A stretch of 44,076 bases of DNA. It comes from Verrucomicrobiales bacterium. GTDB taxonomy: Bacteria; Verrucomicrobiota; Verrucomicrobiia; Limisphaerales; UBA9464. Shown here one piece after another: positions 15,810 to 23,442 of this stretch. The notes under the pieces are model-generated. The model had not been told where the DNA came from. It was given only the letters and a program-made list of their open reading frames with translations, and did not search any database. The translations under genes were made by a program, and so were the position numbers. The first letter of the stretch is position 1. The number at the start of each line of letters is the position of its first letter. Where the stretch lies: positions 1-44,076 of the forward strand of contig JAEUHD010000189.1 in NCBI GenBank assembly GCA_016793645.1. Direction: 5' to 3'.

Positions 15810-18800
15810 ATGAACAAGTTCCTCAGCCTTGCAGGGGGCATTGCCCTTTCCGTCTCGGCGGCGTTGGCCACGCCCGCACCGCTGTTCCTCAACGAGGGCT
15901 TGCTGGACGAGCCCATTGTCATCGACGCGACCGTGTTTGTGAACACGGGTACGATCAACATCGGCAGCGAGGTGTTCTTCTTTGGCAACGTTCTCTCCCC
16001 CGGCTTTGTCTTCACGGGCAACGGGGCGAACAATCCGGTCATTGCCTACGAGACCCAGAATACCCTGGTCTACACGAACCGGGGTTCCATCGCCGCGGTT
16101 CCGGGGATCAATTTCCAGTATGTGGATGATGCGGGAAACCGGTCCATGGCCAGTTCCTTTTACAATGGACCGGGCGCCAACATCAACGGCCTGTTCGGCA
16201 ACTTCACCGATGACATGGGGCCATGGCCCAATGCGCTCCAGCCGCTCTACGGTGGATTTGTCAGTGTCTATGCGACGAACATTGTCAACCGCGGGACCAT
16301 CCAGGGGTTCTACGCGGGGGACATCCAGATTCACGGCGTCAATGTGGATCTCTCCAACAGCCGGGTGGGGAGCACGGCCCTGAATTTTAGTTCCTTTCGG
16401 ACGGATCGGTATCGTCCCAACAGCCCGGAGTTCACCCGCTCGCCGGCGGTCGGTCTGACGGAGACCGACTTCTACCCGGAGACGGACGTTCAAGACATCT
16501 GGTGGCGCTATAGCGAGGTCGGCATCAATCTGGAGACGCTTGCCTCCTTCGATGACTTTGGGAATCTGATCGTCGAAACCCCGCTCTTCAGAGTTTACAC
16601 GCGGGTGGTCAATTCTCCGGACGACACGGGTGGCCCGTATGTCAGCATGACTCTGGCAAATCCCCTGGCGTTTGTTTCCAAGGAGCAGCCCACGGAGACG
16701 AACCAGCAGTTTGAGGTGGTGTTCGTCAACAATTCGGACCCCAACGTCCAGGTGGACGTCAGTTGGCAGTCCGGGCCCGATCCGGTGAATGCGCCCGCCA
16801 AGACGGCTTATGTCCGATTTACAACCATTTCGCCGGACCTCATCAGCCGAACTCCGGGGACCGGGGCGACGCAGTTCGTGATCGTCGACAACTACGGGTC
16901 GGAGCCGAATGAGGTGCTGCTTCTGAACAACGCCACGTTCAATTCCCAGAAACCGACCAACATTTTCGCCTTCCGGGCCTTTGCGCCGCGCTATGTGCCC
17001 GAGATCCCCATCGGTTCGACGCTCACCAATGCCGACTTCTACGATGGGATGTTTACCACCTGGGTTGATGATGTCTTTCCGGATGGCGTGACGATGACGA
17101 ATCTGGTGACGACCAACCGCTATGCGACTTGGTCGGCGGAGATGATGCGCTACCCCTCGACGCTCCCTGCCGGGACCGACGACAGTGTCACCAATCTCGC
17201 GGGCCGTGTCATGATCAGTGGTGACAATCTGAAGCTGCAGAACACCCGGATTCAGGGGCAGAGCCTGGTCAGCCTCAAGACGGACAACCTTGTCAGCTCC
17301 CGGGGGGCGGTCATTGATGCGCCGATCCTGAATCTCGATCTGGGCGCCACCAATGGAAACCTGGTGGTGCAGGATCTGGCCAAGGGCTCCCCGTCCCGGT
17401 TCGGTGGCCAGTTTGCCGTCTGGGCGACCACCTTCACCAATTTCTGGTCGGTGACGGGTACCAATATCACGGGTGGTGGAACGCCGATCGATCTGGACGG
17501 CGATCCAACAACCGTCGAGGGCTGCGACACCGACGGGGATGGCGTGATGGACACTCAGGGCGAATGCGCAGAGCCCACTGAGACGGTGACGACCACCAAC
17601 TACAATGCGATTTATCACGTCACGGTGATCCTCAATTTCCTGGATAGTGGCGTGGGGATCTTCCTGAACGATCTGCGGGTTCATGCGACCAATGTCGACC
17701 TTCTCGATTCGATCTTCGTGGCTGGAAAGTTCTCTGGTGAAGTGACCAACCTGACGGTCACCGGTGCCTTGAGCCTGTTTGGAACCACCAATCTCCTGGA
17801 TGCGAATCTGCCGGGCTTGGAGACCCTGAATGTCGTTGGCTCCGTTTCCGCCCCAAGCCTCATCGCCCTGGGGCAAACCACCGCGAATGGGCTGAAGGGC
17901 ATTACCAATCTGGGATCCATTTCCGCGACCGCGATCAACCTAAAGGCGGAGACCATTCAGAATACCGGAGTCATGACCGCGTCCGGCGGCAATGTGCAGA
18001 TCAATGCCGACTCCTTCATCAATGATGGCGGGACCCTGAATGCCGCCTACGATGTGATCATCAACGCCGACAATGCGAATCTGTCGGGTTTCCGAGGACA
18101 GGCCGGCGGCTTCTTCAATTTGAATGTGCCTGGAAATCTGACCGATGGAGGCGTGGATTTCCCGGGTTCGGTCCAGGCGACCTACGGCATGCTGCTGGCG
18201 GTCAAGCCGGCAACGGGGGATCTCCTCGGCACGGCGGTCAGCATTCACGCACCCCAGTATTCCTTCAGCGACTCGTTCTGGGCTGCCGAGGATCGAGGGG
18301 CGACGTTGGCGGGTTTCCAGAACAATGCGGCGTTGGGAGCCCTCTCCCTCGATGTGGACGCGGGTGGCGTGGTTTCCTTCAGTCCGGTCGACGCCGTCAA
18401 CGGCCTTTATGTGGAACGGCTGGAAATGAGTGATGCCTTCTATGCCGACATCGAGAATTCGCTCGTCGTCTACGAAGGCATGACCCTGTATTACCAGACC
18501 ACCAGCGACAATGTGGACCCGGCCTCCCTGGATGGCTTTGTCACCTCCGGTGGCGGTGTTCTCCGTTGGGTGAAGGGTGGTGATGGGGAGCATTCGGTCC
18601 CGCTGGTGACCGTCCATCTTGGGGATGGTCGGACCGTCCGGGTTCCTCGGGAATTGCGAGAGAGCCTCACCCTGGATTCCGACGGGGATGGTATTTCGAA
18701 CGGCTTGGACAACTCGCCCTTCGATCTCGTGGTGGTCAGCCACGTGTCCCTGATCAAGACCACGCCGCCGTTCTTCCGGATTGAATGGATGGCTTCACCC

Positions 18801-18965
18801 GGGCAGACGTATCAAGTCCAGGCGACCGACGATATCCAATCGGGTGAGTGGACCGCCGTCCAAACGGTGAAGAACTCCTCCGGAGCAGTCCAGCGGATGA
18901 ATATCGACGACGTGGTGGCGCCGGAGTCCACCGGTCGCAGTTACCGGGTGGTCGTTTCTCCGTGA
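15810..18965 (+). CDS. Large exported beta-helix (filamentous haemagglutinin-like) protein with DxDxDG repeat
   Basis: The 1051-residue protein has a signal peptide (NKFLSLAGGIALSVSAALA). The body is rich in Asn, Thr, Gly and Val with recurring N-T-G / N-x-G-S-I turns (VNTGTINIGS, VYTNRGSIAA, TNLGSISA, IQNTGVMTASGGNVQI). These are typical of right-handed beta-helix passengers of the FhaB kind, clearest at about residues 600-780. A calcium-like DTDGDGVMD occurs mid-protein and DSDGDGISN near residue 955. The last 75 residues form the module also seen in two other proteins here (FFRIEWMASPGQTYQVQATD...SYRVV). No autotransporter barrel or FhaC partner is seen, so export and anchoring are unexplained. 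It may be a surface adhesin or fibre. Confidence 0.8.
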   Translation: MNKFLSLAGGIALSVSAALATPAPLFLNEGLLDEPIVIDATVFVNTGTINIGSEVFFFGNVLSPGFVFTGNGANNPVIAYETQNTLVYTNRGSIAAVPGINFQYVDDAGNRSMASSFYNGPGANINGLFGNFTDDMGPWPNALQPLYGGFVSVYATNIVNRGTIQGFYAGDIQIHGVNVDLSNSRVGSTALNFSSFRTDRYRPNSPEFTRSPAVGLTETDFYPETDVQDIWWRYSEVGINLETLASFDDFGNLIVETPLFRVYTRVVNSPDDTGGPYVSMTLANPLAFVSKEQPTETNQQFEVVFVNNSDPNVQVDVSWQSGPDPVNAPAKTAYVRFTTISPDLISRTPGTGATQFVIVDNYGSEPNEVLLLNNATFNSQKPTNIFAFRAFAPRYVPEIPIGSTLTNADFYDGMFTTWVDDVFPDGVTMTNLVTTNRYATWSAEMMRYPSTLPAGTDDSVTNLAGRVMISGDNLKLQNTRIQGQSLVSLKTDNLVSSRGAVIDAPILNLDLGATNGNLVVQDLAKGSPSRFGGQFAVWATTFTNFWSVTGTNITGGGTPIDLDGDPTTVEGCDTDGDGVMDTQGECAEPTETVTTTNYNAIYHVTVILNFLDSGVGIFLNDLRVHATNVDLLDSIFVAGKFSGEVTNLTVTGALSLFGTTNLLDANLPGLETLNVVGSVSAPSLIALGQTTANGLKGITNLGSISATAINLKAETIQNTGVMTASGGNVQINADSFINDGGTLNAAYDVIINADNANLSGFRGQAGGFFNLNVPGNLTDGGVDFPGSVQATYGMLLAVKPATGDLLGTAVSIHAPQYSFSDSFWAAEDRGATLAGFQNNAALGALSLDVDAGGVVSFSPVDAVNGLYVERLEMSDAFYADIENSLVVYEGMTLYYQTTSDNVDPASLDGFVTSGGGVLRWVKGGDGEHSVPLVTVHLGDGRTVRVPRELRESLTLDSDGDGISNGLDNSPFDLVVVSHVSLIKTTPPFFRIEWMASPGQTYQVQATDDIQSGEWTAVQTVKNSSGAVQRMNIDDVVAPESTGRSYRVVVSP

Positions 18966-18968
18966 TTC

Positions 18969-18986
18969 GCGGAGCGGTGACGCTCC
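18969..18986 (+). other. Hairpin with GNRA-type tetraloop before coaE
   Basis: GGAGCG-GTGA-CGCTCC forms a perfect 6-bp stem with a GUGA loop directly after the stop of the beta-helix gene. The left arm with two preceding bases (GCGGAGCG) is the same octamer as in the inverted repeat at 12247. No T run follows. It could act as a 3'-end stabiliser or processing site. Confidence 0.45.
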
Positions 18987-19004
18987 AGCAGCCTCCAGGT
19001 TTCC

Positions 19005-19613
19005 GTGCTCTTGCTGGGAATTACCGGGGGAATCGGGGCGGGCAAGTCCACCACCTGCCTGGCGCTTTCGGAGTTCGGAATCCCATGGATCGATACCGAC
19101 CAGGTTGCCCGTGACCAGACGGCACCGGGCACCGGGGGCTTGAATGACATTGTCCGGGAATTCGGTCCGGAGGTTCTGGACTCCCGGGGAGAGCTTCGGC
19201 GGGATTCGTTGGCGCGGATCGTCTTTGGAAATCCGGACGGCCTCCGACGGTTGGAGGGGATTCTGCACCCAAGAATCTCCCGGGTCTGGCGGGATCAGGT
19301 CTCGCGTTGGAAAGCCGCCGGGTTGCCGGTGGGGGCGGTCATCATCCCCCTGCTTTTTGAGAAGGGTTACGAACCGGATTTTGGCCGCACCATTTGCCTG
19401 GGGTGCACGCGTCGGACGCAATTCGACCGATTGAGGAGGCGGTCGTGGACGGAGGAGCAGATTGAGGCGCGCGTCCGGGCGCAGTTGCCGCTGGCGGAAA
19501 AAATGTCCCGGGCGGATTTCGTGATATGGACGGAGGGAACCCTACCCCTGCATCAACGACAGTGGAGGCGAATTCTCAAGGGCGACGACGGGACTACTTG
19601 CTCCCCGGTTTGA
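19005..19613 (+). CDS. coaE: Dephospho-CoA kinase
   Basis: The 202-residue protein matches CoaE, which phosphorylates the 3'-hydroxyl of dephospho-CoA in the last step of coenzyme A synthesis in the cytoplasm. The P-loop GITGGIGAGKST is at residues 5-16, followed by the D-x-D segment IDTDQVAR, the L-x-x-I-x-HP block (LEGILHPRI) and the V/IPLLFE motif. Length is normal for the family. The start is GTG 19005, since the P-loop follows immediately. It lies 39 bases after the beta-helix gene. Its last 20 bases overlap the convergent pyrE 3' end. Confidence 0.93.
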   Translation: MLLLGITGGIGAGKSTTCLALSEFGIPWIDTDQVARDQTAPGTGGLNDIVREFGPEVLDSRGELRRDSLARIVFGNPDGLRRLEGILHPRISRVWRDQVSRWKAAGLPVGAVIIPLLFEKGYEPDFGRTICLGCTRRTQFDRLRRRSWTEEQIEARVRAQLPLAEKMSRADFVIWTEGTLPLHQRQWRRILKGDDGTTCSPV

Positions 19614-20160
19614 CCGCGGGAATGGATGCCAGGTCCGCGGGGAGACGATCTGCGGGGAACGTTTCGACATTCAACCGGATGAGGCTGCAGGCCGGAGCCC
19701 CGAAGTCCAGGGATCCGTCGGATCGATCCACGAGCATGGCGACACCGACTACGGTTGCCCCGTGATTCCGGACGATTTCCATGGTCTCCTGGACCCGTCC
19801 GCCCTTGGTGACGACGTCCTCCACGACAAGGCAGCGCTCGCCAGGCTGAAACTGGAAGCCCCTTCGAAGAACCAGTCGCCCGTCCTCCTTTTCGGCAAAG
19901 ATGAACCGGAGTCCCAATTGGCGGGCCACTTCCTGTCCGATCACGAGACCGCCCATCGCGGGTGAGACGACGGTGACTGCCTGGAGCGATCTGGCCTGCG
20001 CTGCGAGTGCGGCTCCAAAGCGCTCCACGATGGGCATCTGCTGAAGTGCCTGGGCGCATTGGAAGAACTGGCGGCTGTGGAGTCCGCTCCTGAGGATGAA
20101 ATGTCCCTCAAGAAGTGCGCCGGTGGAACGAAAGAGATCCAGTGCTTCCGCGGATGTCAT
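19594..20160 (-). CDS. pyrE: Orotate phosphoribosyltransferase
   Basis: The 188-residue protein is a type I phosphoribosyltransferase that attaches PRPP to orotate in UMP synthesis. GALLEGHFILRSGLHS (about 12-27) is the OPRT-specific N-terminal block, and VVEDVVTKGGR is the PRPP-binding loop, where TTGGS is more usual. ATG 20160 fits the family N-terminus. An ATG at 20235 would add 25 unconserved residues, but it overlaps the nth stop in the ATGA style, so the longer form cannot be excluded. The gene is downstream of nth on the same strand and convergent with coaE, with a 20-base overlap at the stops. Confidence 0.9.
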   Translation of the reverse strand: MTSAEALDLFRSTGALLEGHFILRSGLHSRQFFQCAQALQQMPIVERFGAALAAQARSLQAVTVVSPAMGGLVIGQEVARQLGLRFIFAEKEDGRLVLRRGFQFQPGERCLVVEDVVTKGGRVQETMEIVRNHGATVVGVAMLVDRSDGSLDFGAPACSLIRLNVETFPADRLPADLASIPAVKPGSK

Positions 20161-20231
20161 GCTTCGAGAGGCTGTGTCGGACCCAGGGTTGCGGACAAGC
20201 GGGATATTCACCGGTTGGCCTGGAAGAACCG

Positions 20232-20891
20232 TCATGGATTCCCCGGAATGGCGGAGGGGCAGAGTGACCTGAGTTCACACTGCCTGCAGTCCGGCTTCCG
20301 GGCTCCACATCGCCGGCGTCCGTGCCAGATCAGCCAGTGGCTGAACCGGGTCCATTCGTCCCGTGGAACAAGCCCCATGAGGACGCGCTCGACCTTCACG
20401 GGGTCCGTCTCGGTGGTGATCCCGAGTCGCCGTGAAAGGCGGAGGACATGGGTATCGACGACGACGCCCTCCTCCAACCCGAACGCATTGCCCAGGACCA
20501 CGTTCGCGGTCTTCCGTCCCACACCGGCAAGCTCGGTCAGGGCGTCGAGGGTTTGGGGGACCTCACCCCCATGCCGTTCCACCAGCGTTCGGCAGGCGGA
20601 TTTCAGGTTCTTCGCCTTGTTTCGGAACAGTCCGAGGCTCCGAAGTTCGAGGGCGAGTTCCTCTTCGGGCGCCGCGGCGTAGTCCGAGGCGGTGCGGTAT
20701 TTGCGGAACAACGTGGCCGTAACGCGGTTCACGTTGAGGTCGGTGCACTGGGCGGAAAGGACGGTGGCGACCAGAAGCTCGAGTGGATTCCGATAGACCA
20801 GCTCGCAGTGGGCGTCCGGATAAACGGACTTCAGAACTGATCGGATTCGGTCCAATCGCTGCCGACGTTGATCCTGGGTCTCCCGGCGCAT
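20232..20891 (-). CDS. nth: Endonuclease III (DNA glycosylase/AP lyase)
   Basis: The 219-residue protein removes oxidised pyrimidines and cuts at abasic sites. It shows the helix-hairpin-helix LAGVGRKTANVVL with the catalytic lysine, the catalytic aspartate in VDTHV, and a C-terminal 4Fe-4S ligand set C-x6-C-x2-C-x5-C (CGARKPDCRQCELRSLC). The hairpin has LAGVG where LPGVG is usual. Length agrees with the family when ATG 20891 is used. An in-frame start at 20939 would add 16 residues lying in the divergent promoter region towards pilT. It probably forms a two-gene operon with pyrE. Confidence 0.93.
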   Translation of the reverse strand: MRRETQDQRRQRLDRIRSVLKSVYPDAHCELVYRNPLELLVATVLSAQCTDLNVNRVTATLFRKYRTASDYAAAPEEELALELRSLGLFRNKAKNLKSACRTLVERHGGEVPQTLDALTELAGVGRKTANVVLGNAFGLEEGVVVDTHVLRLSRRLGITTETDPVKVERVLMGLVPRDEWTRFSHWLIWHGRRRCGARKPDCRQCELRSLCPSAIPGNP

Positions 20892-20979
20892 GGCCGGGAA
20901 ATACCGTGCGGGGCAGGGACCCGCAATGCCTGCTTGCAAATGTTACGGACGTAAACGATCTTTCGGCACCGAATCATCC

Positions 20980-22101
20980 ATGGAAACCGTCCCTTCAGGA
21001 ACCCGATTTTCCCGGCTGCTGACCTGGTGTGAGGACCAGGGGGCGTCGGACCTGCACCTGAGGACGGGGGCACCGCAGGTGATCCGGGTTCATGGACGCC
21101 TTTCCGTCGTTCCGGAGACGGAGTTTCCGCCACTGGACGCCCTGACCTTGAATTCCTGGCTGCTGGACTGTTTTTCCCAGGAGTTGGTGGCGCGCGTCAT
21201 CGCCGGGCGTGAAGTGGATGCGAGCTTCTACCACGGCGCCGTCCGGTATCGTGCCAACTTCAGCAAGCAACGCGGCAGCCAGTCCTGCTCCTTTCGCCTG
21301 GTGCCGCAGCACCGGTTGAAGCTGGAGGATCTTCAGCTTCCGGATTCCCTGCTGGATCTGCTGGGGGACCCACGCGGGCTGGTGCTGGTCACGGGTCCCA
21401 CCGGGCAGGGCAAGAGCACGACCCTTCGGGCGCTGTTGCAGCAGATCAACGAGCAGTTTTCCCAGCGCATCGTGACGGTGGAGGATCCCATTGAGTATGT
21501 CTTCACCGATGCCCGTTCCCATTTTGAACAACGGGAGGTGGGCATTGACACCGGGTCCTTCGCCGACGGCATCCGCAATGCCATGCGGCAGGATCCCAAT
21601 GTGATTTTTGTCGGGGAGATCCGGGACCGGGACAGCATCTGGGCGGCGATGCAGGCTGCGGAGACGGGGCATCTGGTGTTGACCACCCTGCATGCGGATT
21701 CGGTGGCCCAGGCCATCGGTCGCATCCGCGAGTTCTATCCGGCGGACGAGAAGGACAACGTCAGTTCCCTGTTGGCCCGGAATTTGAATGCCATCGTCTG
21801 CCAGCGGCTGATTCCCAATGTTGAGGGATCCCGGACTCCCTGCCTCGAACTTCTAAGGCGTGACGCGGGCGTTCAGGATGCCATTCGGGAGAACAACCTC
21901 CACCTCCTGACGGGCATCATTGAGTCCGCGAATCATGTGGGAATGCATTCGTTCGACCAGTATCTTCAGGAACTGCTTGCGGCCGGGATCATTTCCGAGG
22001 AGGTGGCCCGGACCTACGCCATCAATCGCCAGCGTCTCGACCTGGCGCTTCGGGGGATTGTGGTGTCGCAGGCGATTCTGGAACCCGACCCCAACCGCTG
22101 A
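20980..22101 (+). CDS. pilT: Type IV pilus retraction ATPase PilT/PilU
   Basis: The 373-residue hexameric secretion-family ATPase powers pilus retraction. An N-terminal PAS-like region (SDLHLRTGAPQVIRVHG) is followed by Walker A GPTGQGKST (139-147, Gln where Ser is usual), the Asp box VTVEDPIEYVF, Walker B IFVGEIRD with E213, and the His box TTLHAD with H238. The C-terminal AIRENNLHLLTGIIESANHV-type segment and the GMHSFDQYL motif are characteristic of PilT/PilU rather than the extension ATPase PilB. ATG 20980 gives a normal length; an in-frame upstream start overlaps nth and is unlikely. Two small genes follow after 5 bases. It likely acts with the pilus machine encoded at 5650-12234. Confidence 0.92.
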   Translation: METVPSGTRFSRLLTWCEDQGASDLHLRTGAPQVIRVHGRLSVVPETEFPPLDALTLNSWLLDCFSQELVARVIAGREVDASFYHGAVRYRANFSKQRGSQSCSFRLVPQHRLKLEDLQLPDSLLDLLGDPRGLVLVTGPTGQGKSTTLRALLQQINEQFSQRIVTVEDPIEYVFTDARSHFEQREVGIDTGSFADGIRNAMRQDPNVIFVGEIRDRDSIWAAMQAAETGHLVLTTLHADSVAQAIGRIREFYPADEKDNVSSLLARNLNAIVCQRLIPNVEGSRTPCLELLRRDAGVQDAIRENNLHLLTGIIESANHVGMHSFDQYLQELLAAGIISEEVARTYAINRQRLDLALRGIVVSQAILEPDPNR

Positions 22102-22106
22102 AGGCC

Positions 22107-22763
22107 ATGATCCTCGTGCTACTCCGAGTGGTTCTCACGGGTGTCTTTGTCCTGTTGCTCCACCGGGCCTCCGAGGAGTCGTCGGCCAATCTCAACAACG
22201 ACATCACCAACGCGGGTTGGTTCGCTCTCGCCGTGGTGGCCGGTTTTGCCGCCTCGCTGACGTGGGCGCCCCTGCTCGGGGAAATGGTCGCGGGTCCCGT
22301 AACCGGGCTGATGAAGGACGGTGCGCCGTCCGAGGATAATTCGTGGCTCATTTCACTCACTCGACGGTGCGAGGCCCGAGGGTGGCGCCGGTTGACCGTG
22401 GTGCTTGCCTTTGTGGAGGGTGTGCGGCGTCCCAATCTTCCCGCGGCATTTGTGATCGGGATGAACAACGCCCGGCCGTGTTCCTGGACGGAAAGAGTCT
22501 TCGCGAACGCGGTCTGGACTTTCAACCACGTGGGGAATTGTGTCCGGGCCCATGATATCCTGGCGCTCCGTCATGACCGGCGCCCGGCCGCGCATCCGGT
22601 TCCGGAGGTGAACCTGACCCTTCTGGCTCATCTGCGGGTTCCACCGCCCGAACCCGAGATCGTGACCCTGCCCCCGGCACCCCCACCGCCACCCCTGAAA
22701 CGCCGCAACAGCATCCGCTTGTTCCCGGGAGCGGGGAAGGGTGGGGCGATCGGAGAACCATGA
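22107..22763 (+). CDS. Membrane protein of unknown function in the pilT operon
   Basis: The 218-residue protein has two predicted transmembrane helices: residues 2-19 and about 37-65, the latter long and glycine-rich. A soluble part follows with a well-conserved-looking segment (RRLTVVLAFVEGVRRPNLPAAF, then FANAVWTFNHVGNCVRAHD). The C-terminal tail is proline-rich (PPAPPPPPLKRR). I do not recognise the family. It starts 5 bases after the pilT stop, and its own stop overlaps the next start (ATGA), so the three genes are almost certainly co-translated. A role near the inner-membrane pilus platform is a guess from position only. Confidence 0.7.
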   Translation: MILVLLRVVLTGVFVLLLHRASEESSANLNNDITNAGWFALAVVAGFAASLTWAPLLGEMVAGPVTGLMKDGAPSEDNSWLISLTRRCEARGWRRLTVVLAFVEGVRRPNLPAAFVIGMNNARPCSWTERVFANAVWTFNHVGNCVRAHDILALRHDRRPAAHPVPEVNLTLLAHLRVPPPEPEIVTLPPAPPPPPLKRRNSIRLFPGAGKGGAIGEP

Positions 22764-23353
22764 ACGTGTTCCTCGTTTTGAATCGGGTGCTGAGGATTGC
22801 CGTGTTGGGGTTGGGACTGGGGGCGCTCTGGATGCTGTGGGAGAGGCGTGAGCGGGCGCGTCCATTGCTGGATCTCTATGTCGTCTGGGAGGGTGTGGGA
22901 TATCGGGTCCCGCCTCCCTTGGAGCGGACGCCGGTGGTGGTGACCCGCGCCATCACCGAGAATGTGCTCCAGGTGAAGGATACCAATGGCCTCGCCTGGA
23001 ATGTGGGGTTGGCGGGACTGGGCGGTGTCTTCACCGACGGACAGGACCCGCGCTGGCGGTCGTTTGCCCTTCAGACACGGAGCAATCTGATGGTGAGCCT
23101 GGTGGGTCGTTCCGCCTCGCTGGCGATCGTTTCTTCCCAGAGCAACCGAACGGCCCTCGGCTTTTTGTACGTGGGGACAAATTCGCAGAATCTCGCGGTG
23201 GATCTGGTGACCGACGGGCGGCTGCGCTGGTTGGAGGACTCGACGCGGATGCTGCCGCTTCGCGAACAGGCGTTGTTGCGCGCCGCGGACCGGCGCGCCC
23301 GTGGGGAACGGCTGGGCCTCTGGCGATCCACGGTCGCTTCGACGGATCCCTGA
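22760..23353 (+). CDS. Membrane-anchored protein with a staphylococcal nuclease-like domain
   Basis: The 197-residue protein has one N-terminal transmembrane helix (about 8-26) and an extracytoplasmic part. The C-terminal 60 residues (LGFLYVGTNSQNLAVDLVTD, then GRLRW and AADRRARGERLGLW) follow the end of the staphylococcal nuclease/thermonuclease fold. That region normally reads R-x-L-A-Y-V-Y ... N-x-x-L-V-x-x-G-x-A ... A-E-x-x-A-R-x-x-x-x-G-L-W. The catalytic Arg/Glu set is not clearly present, so the domain may bind rather than cut nucleic acid. It overlaps the preceding gene by ATGA. Assignment to the SNase fold is by eye. Confidence 0.6.
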   Translation: MNVFLVLNRVLRIAVLGLGLGALWMLWERRERARPLLDLYVVWEGVGYRVPPPLERTPVVVTRAITENVLQVKDTNGLAWNVGLAGLGGVFTDGQDPRWRSFALQTRSNLMVSLVGRSASLAIVSSQSNRTALGFLYVGTNSQNLAVDLVTDGRLRWLEDSTRMLPLREQALLRAADRRARGERLGLWRSTVASTDP

Positions 23354-23442
23354 GCCGCATCGGGGCGGGGAGGCTTCGGATTCGCTCCCGCGGTTTCGCT
23401 TTGCCGGGGTGGAGTCTTCAATGGTTTGATCCCTTCACCGTC

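Noticed and set aside
15441..17876. 811-codon open frame on the minus strand opposite the beta-helix gene
   Set aside because: It lies antisense to a gene with a clear signal peptide and domain signatures, has no recognisable motif, and long antisense frames are common at this base composition.
19005..19613. coaE as part of the pilus/exported protein operon by function
   Set aside because: It is co-directional and close (39 bases), but its role in coenzyme A synthesis is general; co-transcription would be incidental.
20892..20939. Longer N-terminus of endonuclease III and of PilT overlapping each other
   Set aside because: Both extensions fall in the divergent intergenic region, exceed the usual family lengths and carry no conserved residues.
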